Assembly (NCBI RefSeq): GCF_001039355.2
Contig: NW_019773958.1
Span: forward strand, 784,663-848,662
Direction of reading: 5' to 3'
Origin: Lingula anatina
Taxonomy: Eukaryota; Brachiopoda; Lingulata; Lingulida; Lingulidae
DNA length: 64,000 bases
Under the pieces are notes generated by a model. The model searched no databases. It saw only the letters and a program-made list of their open reading frames with translations, and had not been told where the DNA came from. This document shows, in pieces, positions 1 through 13,500 of the stretch; positions within the stretch are counted from its first letter, which is position 1; each line of letters opens with the position of its first letter. The position numbers and the translations under genes are program-made.

Positions 1-837
1 AATAAAAGCATTACATGGATGTGGTATATAGTTTTGCTTTAGAAAATTATACTAGAATAAAACTGAAACCTAATATCTTATCTTATCTGGCAACTGTTTA
101 CTTTTCAATTTCGATAGGCTAAATAAATATATATAAATACATGGCATCATTTATATACATCCATTAATAAAATATTTACAAAGTGTAATTGTATTAGAAA
201 AAAAAACTGTTTAAATATGTGGCACCACATCAACTTTAAGGGTAATATCTGTATATATCAAGACAATCCAATTTTCCCTTTTTATGTTACATGAGAAGAC
301 ATAACTTCTGTAGGACAATAGACTACATCTTTTTATTTTTCATGTTAACTGTTTTGCATTTGAAGGTTATAGGTTAAGTTGAAGTGAAAACTTAGGATCT
401 TCAATTTGTGCTACACTGTAGTGTGAAAACTTAAAATATTTTCTACACATCTCCCACATGTCACAAAATTTTGCCAATGACTGAGATTTATTCAGTGAAA
501 AACCTGCCGACACATCATTACATTACATCTCCTGATCAACTGACTTTATCAAGACTTCAATAGCACAGTTTCAAGCATTCCAAGTTTTACCTTATCTTAC
601 TGGCTTCCACTCTAAGTCCATATACATGTCAGAAATCTCTGTAGATAGTGAGATCATGTGTCTGAGAGCAGAGAAAAAACATGTAAAACTCAGATTCAAC
701 TTGGGGCTGGTGAAGGAAAAATGTAAGTATTTGCCTTCAAAATCATGGTAATTTACTGAGGATAATTTGCCGGGGTTTCATCAAGTCACTGATGTTTGCC
801 ACAATCAACTCTGAAAAGTGAAGTCATTCTGGGGTAC
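1..837. other. Spectrin intron running off the window
   Basis: AT-rich sequence downstream of the last recognised exon in transcript direction. I see no convincing exon, only a weak 36-nt candidate recorded among the rejected items. Confidence 0.6.
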
Positions 838-952
838 CTGTATTCTAGAGAGAGCTTCCTCCACATCTCGATGAAATCTGTGTATTTTCCCCGCAGCTTG
901 AAGCTTCTCATTGCGCTCAGCAACCTGCTGAAGCAAGGCCTGCCATGAGGTG
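838..952 (-). CDS. kst: Spectrin exon 45: last exon seen in the window
   Basis: 115 nt (1+114). [20 protein letters not shown] then [13 protein letters not shown], ending mid-repeat at a GTACCC donor in phase 0, so the gene continues past the left edge. Confidence 0.92.
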
Positions 953-2074
953 CTAAGGTAAAGATAATTAACACTAGTGTTCATATTTATGGAAAGGTGA
1001 GCAAAGCAATGCTCGAAAGCAATAACAAGTACAATGAATACAGTTATTGAAACAATCTCCTCCTCCTCCTCCACCCACAATATTTATGATGAAAATAGAG
1101 AAAAAGATGTATATTCCAATAATTTTTCTAAGAAATGTGTATAACCTATATTGTACAAAAAGGGACATGGTATCCTGTGATACGCAATAAATCTTATGTT
1201 TCCATGACTTTTTAAAAGCTTATAAAGAACATGACAGATTTTTTCTAGGATAGTAAAAGAGATCAACAGTAATATCTAAAACATTCCAAAATGAAAGTAA
1301 TGCTTTGATCTGGTACCATTTGCTGCAACATATTTCTGGTTTTTTAAATAGTTTCATAAATAACATAATCCTGTGAATGTTGATAAGGAATCGAACTGTT
1401 CACAGAAAATTAAGATATTTCAGCACACTGATATGTCAATCTTTTTTTATGATACTGACATCTCAAATTGAAAGTAACTGGTACATTTCAAAAACCAGGC
1501 AACTGATCTCAATCCTCAGGTGTTTTGAGCCCCATTCTAAGAGTTCCTAAATCAGAAATAAATATCTAGATTGTAGGATGAATGCAATTATCAGCTGCCT
1601 CCAGCATCTAATAGATAATCTCTGTTATTGGGAATTGTGAGTGAGAGATACAAGCTGCCTAGGATCAATAACTACATGCTCTATTCCAGACTCCTGCATG
1701 CCTCAAGTTTAGCGTAGGCATAATGCTTAAACTTTCATCAAACTCCAATTTGAGGAAAATGATGAAATATGTTTAATTTCCTCAGCCAAAATCAATCACC
1801 TTTAAGCCATTGTTGAATTGGTTTTACATATTAAAACGTGAACTACCATTATACCTGAGTTGTTCTTGCTGCTCCTTGACTTCAGACTTATATTGACTAT
1901 CACTAGCAAGCACTGCTTCAGATAGCTTTTTACATTGCTCGTAGCGTTTGGATCTGGTGTCCACCCCCAGACAGAACTCATCAAACTTCTTTCTCAGCAG
2001 CTGAAAAGTGGAAAAACACCCTTAAATACAGGATTGATTTACAGGTAATTTTTAAAATAAAAACGATATATATA

Positions 2075-2119
<45 letters not shown>

Positions 2120-5100
2120 TTTGTTTTTATCAAACTGAAGGGAGTTTTGTAACTCTTTAGTGTTATGTGATTCTAAGAGACTACAATATTTAATTTATTA
2201 GTTGTAAAAGAAAAAACATGAGATCACATTATCTACAGGGGCAGATTGAGGCCGTCTTCTGGGTCTTCTGGAAGACGGTCAGATTTTCAAGTTTACATTG
2301 ACGGGTATCTAATTTTTTCTGTCAGAAGACAGTCAAAAATAGGGGATGGATCAACAAAGAAAATTTGGAAGACGGTCAGAAAATAGCTCTGGATCTGCCC
2401 CTGATCTATGTCTACATATCCAGCAAAACTACTGATCTTTTCCAATTCAGACCTTAAATTCAATGAAACCCCTCACGTAAAAGTACCTGATGTCAATATT
2501 TCCTTCTAAAATGTACAGAAAGACAGTGGTCTAGATGACTGGCCAGTAATTTAGAAGCAAATCATCTAAAGCAATTATACTGCTTCACAACCACTTAGTA
2601 GTTCAATAAGGAAAGTGCACTTTAATCAGTATTTCATTATGAGTTTCCAAAGCTAATATCTGGAAATATAGGATGTGGAAATGTTGTAATTCGTCTGGTT
2701 TTAGTGTTAACCACTTTCTAAAGATGAAGCTCTCATATGTTGGTGTTTCACAGGATGGACTTGCTGTAAGAAGATGCAGTGTCTTTCTGTGAATGGCCAT
2801 AGTTGGGAGAAATGCCACACATTGAAGAATCCCTAAGGTGGATTGATGGGGGATAGGGTATTACATGTGACTTAAATTTGGGTTTGCAAGTGGTCTTCAC
2901 AAATGATTTTTTTTTTTTTGGCAGGTTTCCATATGGCTTAGAAAATGACTTCATAATTCAGGTATTGCACATGTGAAAGAGGGTTGGACATTTGCCTTGT
3001 TTCAATTGCAGTGTTACAGATCAAAGTACCTGTAAGTGTTCAAAATCATGACCAAAGTCCTCTGAAGCAGCTACATGCATCTGGTCAGCTATCCATTCTC
3101 CTAGTTCAGTCACTTCTCTAAAGTACACATGGGCAGCTTTGGAATCCTCCAGTTTCTGTTGTCTGCTGGCAGCCTGCTTCTGTAGACTAGACAGCTGCTG
3201 TTGAACTTGTTCCTAGTAATGAAAACCAAGTTAAATGATGCATTAATCATATCTATGTCACCTACCTCATCTTTCTTTGTTCTAATATTTACACTACTCT
3301 GTCTTCCGTCCATAATAATTTATTGCACAACAGTACAGATTCACCATGTTTTGCCTGTCACTTTCTAAAACAACATTCCCAGCAAAACACTCACCCCTGT
3401 TTGTTTCTGATTCCAAGATTTCATGATTTTTTTTCTGACTGGTACATATGCGATTTTTATTCTCACAATTCATAAACATGTGCCTGTTGTACACAAGAAA
3501 TATTCATTTTGATCATCAGTGCATGAAGATTTTTTATGGACACTATAAGAGAATATCTGTACCTGTCTCTTGGCAATGAGCGTGCTGTCCTTTACTCCAG
3601 CCTCCATCAACTTCTGGGCCTCTTTCTGCAGATCTGCCACAATGCCATTATAAGTATCCAGGTCAACTTTCAATGCCTGAAATAATAGTTTGTTATTTTT
3701 ATCATTAATGGACTTAAACAATTTATAGATAGTTTATTGAAGAATGATTTAAGAGACAGAAAACAATGTTTTTTTTAATAAGAATGATCACATTTCTAGT
3801 CAAAAAGATAAGATGACTGCATGTTGCCATGCATGAGATACTGCTAACTAGGTGAAGACAAACCTGAGACCTAATAAATGAGGATCATTATGACTCACAA
3901 AACCAGATTTAAAGAAAATATTACCAGTATGCAAAAACTTAAATGTATAATTATGTGTCAATTATGAAAAGTTGTTCATTATTACATTAAAACTTGGTGC
4001 CATTATACACAACAATGTATATGAGTTCAATAGTAATTTTTAAAAAGTTCGATATTATAAATAATGATATTTGCTGATGTATACCTTGTGTTTTGTAAGC
4101 AGCTTATCAGCAGATGGTTCATCCTTCCCATAGTCCTTACTGGCTAGAAACCCAGATTTCTCTGATATCCAAGACTCGACTTCTGCAGCTTCTGAGAAGA
4201 ACTGTAATATAAATCACATAATTTTCATAAGTTAGAAAACTTCCATTTTCCCTAAATTTACAAACCACTCTGGTCTAAACAACTCCCTACACACTCTATT
4301 AAGCAGAAGGGGGGATCAAAATTTGATCTAGTTTATATGCCATTCTTTAATTTGGGTCAACTAATCGGATAAAAAGGTCTGCTTTTTCATAAAAAGCATA
4401 CAACGGAAGGGTTGACAATTCATTTGTATAAATATATTTGTTTAAAAATATTTTGATGTTAAGAGAACAACATACACATGTAGAAGGTTGCACATGCAGT
4501 ACAAGTCAAAATTGAAATTTTATTTTCTTTTTTAACTTTTACATTTTCAAGTGACAATTCCAGTTGTAATGCTTATTTTTATTTAAAATTCTAATTAACA
4601 TAACCATAAATAAGTTATAAGAAAATTATATAATTTTGTAAGACGGATTTCCATGGGCAATATATTGTGCTGAAAAACTCACATGTTGGCATTGTAAAGA
4701 CAATTCCAATTGTTTCTTCCTGCTCTTGGCCTTTTTTAGCAACTTCTTCCAAGCAGTGCTGAGTTCATTACTCCTATCCTGGACCTGTGGGCTGGAGAAA
4801 TGACCAGCGTCCATCATCTGCTGACCACGGGATAGCACTTTCTCCTCAATAGGCTGATGACCTTGTAGTTCCAATAGCAAGTCCTGTGATAAGGAAAATG
4901 ACAAATAACCTCATCTGTTAATTGATTTTTTCATGTAACAATAATGATAAGAAGAGCTGTAGAAAAAGACCTTCGTTCTAAATAAATGATTAACACTGTA
5001 AAATTGAAAACCCTTCCAAACCACATTATCACCCTAAATAAAAACATTCTTATTCTGTTTTATACTATTTCTAACATTCTGTATGCAGTCAATCCATATT

Positions 5101-5963
5101 ATAAAATATAATGTTCCTCTTATGCAAAACTGTGCCACGGAAATTTTAAAATTATGATTGAAACTGTATATGTCCATATATCAATTACCTACCTGATGTT
5201 TCTTACTAAGATTCTGTGCATCAGTCAGGCTGTGGCCATAGTCAGTAGAGGTGGCAGCTGGCATGTGTTCCAGCACCCACTGCAGCTCATCATCTACATC
5301 AAAACTGAACTGATGCCACATCAGGGACTGGTGTAACTTCTCCTTTCGTCTGGACATGGGGTCTTTAAGCTCTTCAAACCTGAATATACAGTGAGAAGAT
5401 ATTTATAGATTTATGCTGTTTTTTTTTTCTCTGTCAATTCAAAAACTTCAAAATATTACATAATTGTCAAACACATCAGACAATATTTACTTTTCTCCTT
5501 ATATAACGAATAAAAAAAAATGAAAGGGCTTACCTTTCTACCAAGCCCTTTCTCACTTGGATTTTACTATTAAATATTTTAGCACATTCTGCAACCAGAA
5601 AAAAATAAAACAAACAAATAAAATGTTCCGACAGGAAAATAGGAATTCACGATCAAGCCTTACCTTGCATAGAATTGTTTCACAGCTTTCAGGATGCCTG
5701 CAGAGTCAAAATGTCCTGCCCTGGCCATAGCTTCCCCTTCCTTGACCAGCTCCTGGATCTTCTCAGCGTGAATCTTCATAGCTCCTTCTAAATTCTACAA
5801 AAAACAACACAAATAGACCATTTGTGCTGACCATTTATACTGACTATTTGTGCTGACCATTTGCACAGACCATTTATACTGACTATTTGTGCTGACCATT
5901 TGCACAGACCATTTATACTGACTATTTGTGCTGACCATTTTCACTTGCTATTTGTGCTGACTA

Positions 5964-5998
<35 letters not shown>

Positions 5999-7477
5999 AT
6001 ACATATATAGCTATTTGTATTGACCATCTGTAATGATCATTTGTACTGACCTGATGATTCTTGACCAGTACTTTCACACTCCTCCTGTCATGTCCTATAT
6101 CCTCTGAAGACACAGCTTTATCAATCTCGTCCAAGCTCTCTTTGGCTTCTGCCAGGGCTTTGTTCAGTCTATGCTGCTGTGTTGCCTGGCGAAGTTTGGT
6201 TCCCTTATCAGTGGACTTGTCGTATAGGTCAGCCCAGCGCTGGTTGAGGTCGGTCAGGGCACCCTTCACCTGTTTTGAGGCATAGTGCTTCTCTTCCAGC
6301 AGAGCTGTTCCAGACTAGTAAAATACACAGCAGGTACCACGGTATTATTTTTTAAGGCAAACTGTGTTGTAGGCAGGGAGAAGCTANGGCAAACTGTGTT
6401 GAGGGGGGGGGGGGGGGGGAGGGGGGATGCATTATCAAACATAAGTAATAACTCTTAAAATGTATGAGGGTGATAATAGATTGACACAATGACTGTTATT
6501 TGCATTTTCAAAACTAAAAAAATAATGGAATCCTTTTGGACAGGTAAAGGTCCAATCAGAATCAAAACTGATGCAAAATATGCCACAAACATGAGGTTTT
6601 GCAGAAAAAAAGGTTTGCTTTTTTTACAAAAAGAACCCCTGTTTGCTTTAGACCTGCTGTTTGACCATTCTTTGTATATAAATATGTAATTCATCATATC
6701 ACACAGCCATCTACCTGGTTAATCATCTGTAACCTGTCATGGTTGGCTTTCAGTTCTGCCTCAAATGCTTGGTGTTTCTGGAACTTTTCTGGCAGGTTAG
6801 TGAGATCTTTGTAGGAGTCGTCTGTGGCCAGCTGGTACTTTTCATGCATCCAACTAGACAGCTAGGATGGAATACATTTTATTGTATATGATTCAAATAC
6901 ATCACATTTTCAAATTTCTGTCTGTAGCTAGAGTAGTTAGGTAGTTAGTAGTTAAGAATTGTTATAACTGAATCCCCAGCTATGAACTTGGTACCATAAA
7001 CATTAATAATTTATAAGCATGGAAGAACCACAGTAATGAGACTTAACACATATTCAGTCCCTTATAAGTTATTGATCACTTTATGCTATTTAACCAAATA
7101 TATTTTCAGGAGCATGTGGCACATTTCAAAATTATATAGACTTATATTCATAAATATTTCAAAGTGTATTCACAGAACCTCATTCATATAAAGCCTGGGT
7201 TTCAAAGGTAAATTAAATAAGGAGACTAAATATAAATATTTTAGAGACTAAATATGGACATTTTTATTTACAAAGAACAATGATATACCTCATCTGCATC
7301 CCTGTTAAACTCTTGGTAGGCCATCGAGGCCAAAAGTTTATCATGTCTTTCCTGACATTTCCTCTTAACACTCTCTCTTCTTGTTAGCACGGACTGCTTC
7401 CTCTCAGCAATACTGTGATGGAAAAAGTGTATCACTCATCAAGAGTTCAGTGCTTTATAGCATTTGATTTGGTGTAC

Positions 7478-7529
<52 letters not shown>

Positions 7530-10500
7530 ACAATGATAGTAAAAGAACTGGATATTCTGATTTTCTATCACTTGTAAAAGTTACATCTTAATAGACTTTG
7601 TATTATAAAAATATGTATAAAACCTCTTACTTTTGGCTATCGTAATGCCCCACTGCCAGCAGTTTATCTGCCATGTTACTGAAACTCTTCATTCTGTCCT
7701 CTTGGGCCAGGAGAGTGCTCTCAAAGTCTTCCTGCCTCTTAAATAATGCCTCGACAGCATCTACAGTAGTCTTGAGTAAAAAATAATAATATCAATAAAA
7801 TTTGTTTCTAAATAGACAGTTTTACTCATTCAAAAAATTCACTGAATGTTAGTAAAATACTAATAAGAAAAGTTTATATGTATGAAATATGCCATTTAAT
7901 AACGAGTACACTACCTGAAATCTTTTATGCTCTAAAGCATTAAGACATGACAAAGCAAATCTTTAAAAAAAAATCTTTGAGGATTTTCATTTGGGAGACA
8001 ATTTCTTACCCCCAGTTCATCAAACTCCAGGAATGCATCATGGCTGATGGTGACAGAGTCTATCTGGTCAGCTTCACGGAAAAATACCTTAAAAATAAGA
8101 AAACAATTATCATTCTTAATACTACTAGAAAATTTAATTTAGAATAGATATATAGTATGTCTTTTTTTTGTTTGTTTGAAAACTCTTGCGTGGAGCTTTT
8201 CTGTTGATTTCCATGATCTCAGGTGAAAATGAAGAGTAAATTATTGTCTATAATCATTACTCCAGTTTGGCTACAATGAACTCTCTCTCTCTCCATAAAA
8301 TCCTCTAGAATCAAAACCACAGAGCAGACTTCACAAACATTAAAATAAAATAAAATAAAATAAAATAAAATAAAATAAAATAAAATAAAATTTAGCATAA
8401 CAGGCATTTGAAGCTTAAACAGAATATTTTTTTTCAGAAACTTACCTGTACATCATGGCAGTCTTGTAACAGTTTATTTCTAGCTGCCCAGCCCTGGGTT
8501 ATAGCTTCTCTGTCCACCTGCAGTTGCTTCAGCTGCTGGGTTATTTCCTTGCTTTCTGCTGGTTTCCTCTTCAGAATTCTTTTACCCATGAGTTTGACTT
8601 GCTCAAATCTATAAAAGACATGCTGTTCAAAAACCAACTTAACATCCCACATATACAACATTGATAAGTTAACTGTATTTTTGCAAAAATAGCCAGTGAA
8701 CACAAATGTTATTATGACTGGTTCATATCATGGTGGGTTCTCATTCTTTGTTTCCATAAAATAATTACTGGAAGTCTCCCCTGTCCATTATAAACACTTC
8801 AATGAAGTACTTCTAAAAAATCCATGCAACCACATACATATTACACAACATTCGATCACTGCCTCATTTCAATCAATCATTTCCTATTTACTCATTGTCC
8901 TAATTTGGAAGAACTTCTATATAATATTCTGACAAGTTTTATCCACAAACCTTTCTTGGTTATTTGTTATTTCATCTCGGAGTTCCAGATGTTGTTTGAG
9001 GAGTTTCTCTGCGCCAGGGACATCCTTTGCTAACTCAGTGTCAGCTACTTTCACTTTCACTTCACTGACCCAGGCTTGCTGTAAAGGTTATGTACACTGT
9101 ATGAGCACAAACTATGACAAAGCCAATTATAGCAAAACCAACTTTGACACTCAAATGTAACATAACAGAGATGAAATATAATTACATAGTTTCACATCAT
9201 CTAGAGAGATGGATTGGAGTATTGCAATATTGCTAGCAAGTGACACAAATATTAAAATAGGTGAACTAATAACACCATAAATGTACTTTTAGTAACCTAT
9301 AATACAGTAAAACCTCATTTTTATTCAATTTAACATGATACAACAACTCACATAATCCAACTTATTGGGCTGAACTGCAACGTTTCTGAGTTGTGATGGA
9401 ACTAACAACAAAGTCAGTAAGAAAATTTGCTACAATAACTTGGCTTCAAGCTTCATAGTGTATGTATACATTAAAAGTATCCTTTCCAGGGTTCTCTCAC
9501 CAAATAGAATTTTCCTTGAAAAAAATCTTACTTGTAGTTCATTGCTTGACTTGTTCTGGCATTTGGATTCATTATTTTGTATCATTTTTAATAAAAAAAA
9601 TCGCCTTCCTGTACTTTTCAGAAAATTGAACTGTACTTATCGTTTTTCTCTGAATCACAGAAAATACCACTTCCAGACATTTTTAAATGCAAACAATATA
9701 AGTTTTAATAAAAAAAAAAAAACATTAGGCATGGGTGACATCTGTGTTATCCTTTAACAAATCTCTTTAATCTGTAAATATCATGTTTAATTATTCAAAG
9801 TCATATCTGAAGGGATTTCATTTAGTCACAAAACTTATTTCTCACAAAATGATGAAAGAAAGGCAAATGATCAAGTAATCTTTATAATGATAGCACGGCT
9901 TGTGTTGTTTCCTTATGTTGCAGTATATTTCTCAAACCTCTGCCAGCAGCAGCTTGCTTTAATGATAAGCTTTCATAATGATTTACATCAGCTTGCTTTA
10001 ATGATAAGTAAACTGCCAAGACTGAAATAGATTAATCAAGACGGAAATTGTCAAAATCAATAAACCTGTATCTAATCACATCTTTGTAACATTGCCATGA
10101 CAATGAGATCCTTGAACCCTGACAATTTCCCAGAATCTATACCACACTGTGAATTGAATCTCTCTGTCTTAAGCAGATTTCTCCCACATAAGAAATGAAA
10201 CCTTTTAAATTACAGTAGCCAGCTATTAGTATAACAATGTATCTTCAGTCTTATACTTTGCTTCTGTTTGTCATCAAAATTGTCCTTAATAGGTTCCAAA
10301 CTATCTGTCAAATTAACTTACTTCCCATTTTTTCATATATTAATGTACTGACTTCCAATTTTTATGTATAAAAGTAGGGATATGAACACAAGAATACCAA
10401 AGCCCTTTTGTGATTAATTGATTTTGCTGGGCCAATGAACTTTACATAAATACCGTAACCTAAATTACACGCAGAAAAGTTAATCAGATGAATAATTAAT

Positions 10501-13500
10501 AGAAAAACCAACACAAAAGTAGTATAATACAGTTTCCTGAGAGGGTTTGGTAGGGAGTGGTAGATGTAAAATGAAAATTCTTATTTCTTTAAAAAGATGG
10601 GAAACTACAAACAACCTGGAGAAGTTTATTTTTGCTGCTTAAAAAGGTATGTAAGAAAGAAATGCATCTATTTTCCTGCTTTTGCATTTTTAGGATGCCC
10701 AACATATAAGTAACTAAAAGCTCACCAAAATGTAGTTTAAAAAGAATAAAATTATTTATAAAAATTATAATTTCTTGCACTTGCACTTGTTTACCAAGAT
10801 CAAATAATTTTTTTTAGGTGTTATGCAAACTTGATAAAAAATGCTGGTGTACGTAGTTTCATCCGAGGCATTCTTTCTTTTTAGTCCAAATTTCATAAAA
10901 ATTTGCTAAATTTCAGTAAAAAACTTACCAAATCTCTCAGTTCATTGTAGAACTTCTGCAATTCTTCAGAATCTTGAAGTTTTTGTTTTCTTTCCTCTGC
11001 CTTGTCCTAAAGAGAAAAAGAAATGTAACATAAACTAAGCTAGCTATATTTGTGATAAAAAACACTTTTTAATAGCTTTTTTAGTTACTGACAGGGTCAA
11101 TATCTCTAAGCAAAATCTACCATCTTTTCTTTTTCTTTTGATCTTTTTAGTTTTAAGTTAACAGAATTGAGATAAATTAGCTATATTTAAAGTTTCTAAC
11201 CAGCAAAGCATTCCAGAGGCTGACCAGCTCCTGCTGCTTGCCTCCCACATTTTCCATTTCTCCAGGGTAGGATGTCTTTACACTTAATAATAAATAAATA
11301 TCATTTATAAAAACTATAAACAGAAACTGCTTTGACAGTAATAATTTTTTTTCATATTTGAAACACTGTAAGATTCTATTAGCTTAGAAGTGGATTTCAG
11401 TTTCAAGCTCCTTCTTTAATAAAATAGTTCACTTACTTCAAAACAAATCAGATAAAAAAACTACAGTATTTAAATCATTTACTTATAAATTAAGTTACAC
11501 TATATACCCTTAATGTATTACTCTAGGTCAACTTCGCACTTACGCTGTGGCTAATACGCCTACTTTGGTGAGACGTCCCTCTAGAGGTCCTAACTCAAGT
11601 TCCAAGTTCTGAAATGAAAGCCATTTTAATATATAACAAAGTTTAAAAAGTAATCTAGGGAATGACCATCACACAGCAGCCAGAATTTTTATCCTACTAC
11701 TACATCTCCCAGATATATTCCTTTGAAATAAGCAATGCAAAATCAATCTATAAATCTATCTGACCCAAAATTAAAAACAAAACACAGACACAGAAAGATA
11801 TTTTCATGATGATTTTACCTGACTTCTATTAATCAGAATATCTTCAATAATTTACCAATGTACCTGTTTGATTACACATATTCCCCAGAAAGTTTTTGTA
11901 CTGATTACACTTACAATAGACAGAGTATTGATGAATAACCAGTTAATGTATCTCAATATCCACTTTAAATGTTAATTTTAAATAATTCAGTTCTAACTTC
12001 TTTTATTATTTAATGCGTGTAAAGAGAGCACCCGCCCCCCCCCCCAAAAAAAAAAAAATAAATAAACCAGTGCCATTAAAACATGCATCAATACAATTGT
12101 CTTTCATATATATACATAACAGAATGGGACTTGATTTAACTGGTAATTAATAAAATGACCTGATGTTTTCTCTGTAAAGCCTGAACAGATGCCAAATCTC
12201 TTCCCACATCTTCTGTCAAAAGAGCACTGAATTTCTCCATTATCCAGTCCTTCGTCTCATCACATGCAGAACGGTAGAGCTCCACACTTTAAAGATAAAT
12301 TACAAAAAGAAAAAACAAATATTTATAAATCATAGCAAATACACACTTACAAAATGAAGATAAACTTGGTGCTTGAATTTCATCTAAGCAAGAAAATATG
12401 CATTTCTGGGATGAAGACAGGACATATCAAATACTTTTAAAAATTCCTCATACTTTAGTCAATTGATAGTCAAATTCTGTAGGTGCCCTTTAAAATTTTA
12501 ACAGATAAGTACTTATAGTCTTCACCAATTGTGTGCCACAAGTAAGGCTCTTAATAGAATCATGAAAATTTGCTATAAGCAACATGTTTTATTATCCAGT
12601 GCATGATCCTTATAATGAAACTGTAGACTTCAAATTACATCCAACTTCCTTGTTGGCAGGAATGTCAAAGAATATCAAGGATATTCTTTAACAGTACATC
12701 AAATTACAACAATCCAAGGATTTGAACAACAAAAGCACATCACTGCACATTTTCATATCTACAAAAACATCTTCTATAACACACCATTATCTAGAAAACT
12801 TATCAAAAGAAAAACATCATTAATGTTACCATAATAATAATGATAATAACCATAGGTTTAAAAATTCTTCTTAGGGCCAATTCTTTAATGAAATAAATAA
12901 GCATACTAGTGACAGTTACACTTCCCAGTTTATCATATTTAATTATCATATTTATCAACTTCACTAAAATACACTCGTGTGATTTGGATAAAAAGGTCAA
13001 GTGTTTTGGATTAAAAGTTAAAAGTCCGTGCCTTTAAATCAATGCAAAGCATAATATTCCATGCAGATTCCTTTAATGTATTCCTAAATTGATAACATTT
13101 TCTTTAACATAATCATAATCTTATAATCTAATTCCACTGATTAAGACACTGATTTCGAACACAGCATTCAATATCTATATTCTAAATACACATCCCTATA
13201 CTTCTAGAAAAATAAAATGCCACAGTCCAATGTTTGCCAATTAAGGCCTAAAATTCTATCAAGTACACACATGCTCATGTAATTCACTCAGAGATGAAAT
13301 CAAAACAAGGCAGCAAAGCTGTCAAATGTACAGACAAAAAACAGGAAATAACTATGCACAAAATAGGCTACTGTCAATTCTGATGCAAAAATACATTATG
13401 TTAAACTGCAAATTCAACATCAAATTTTAATTATCATCAACAGGTAATACCAATGTAATTAAAATATGTGACAAGTTTACACTTTGAAAATGTATAACTT

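Noticed and set aside
601-636. Possible 36-nt spectrin micro-exon on the minus strand (ISDMYMDLEWKP) with an AG acceptor and GTAAGA donor.
   Set aside because: The frame fits exon 45, but the peptide does not resemble a spectrin repeat continuation and the size is too small to trust.
5816-5960. Regular short repeats resembling a CRISPR array.
   Set aside because: The 13-bp units are directly adjacent with no unique spacers, in a eukaryotic intron. It is a minisatellite.
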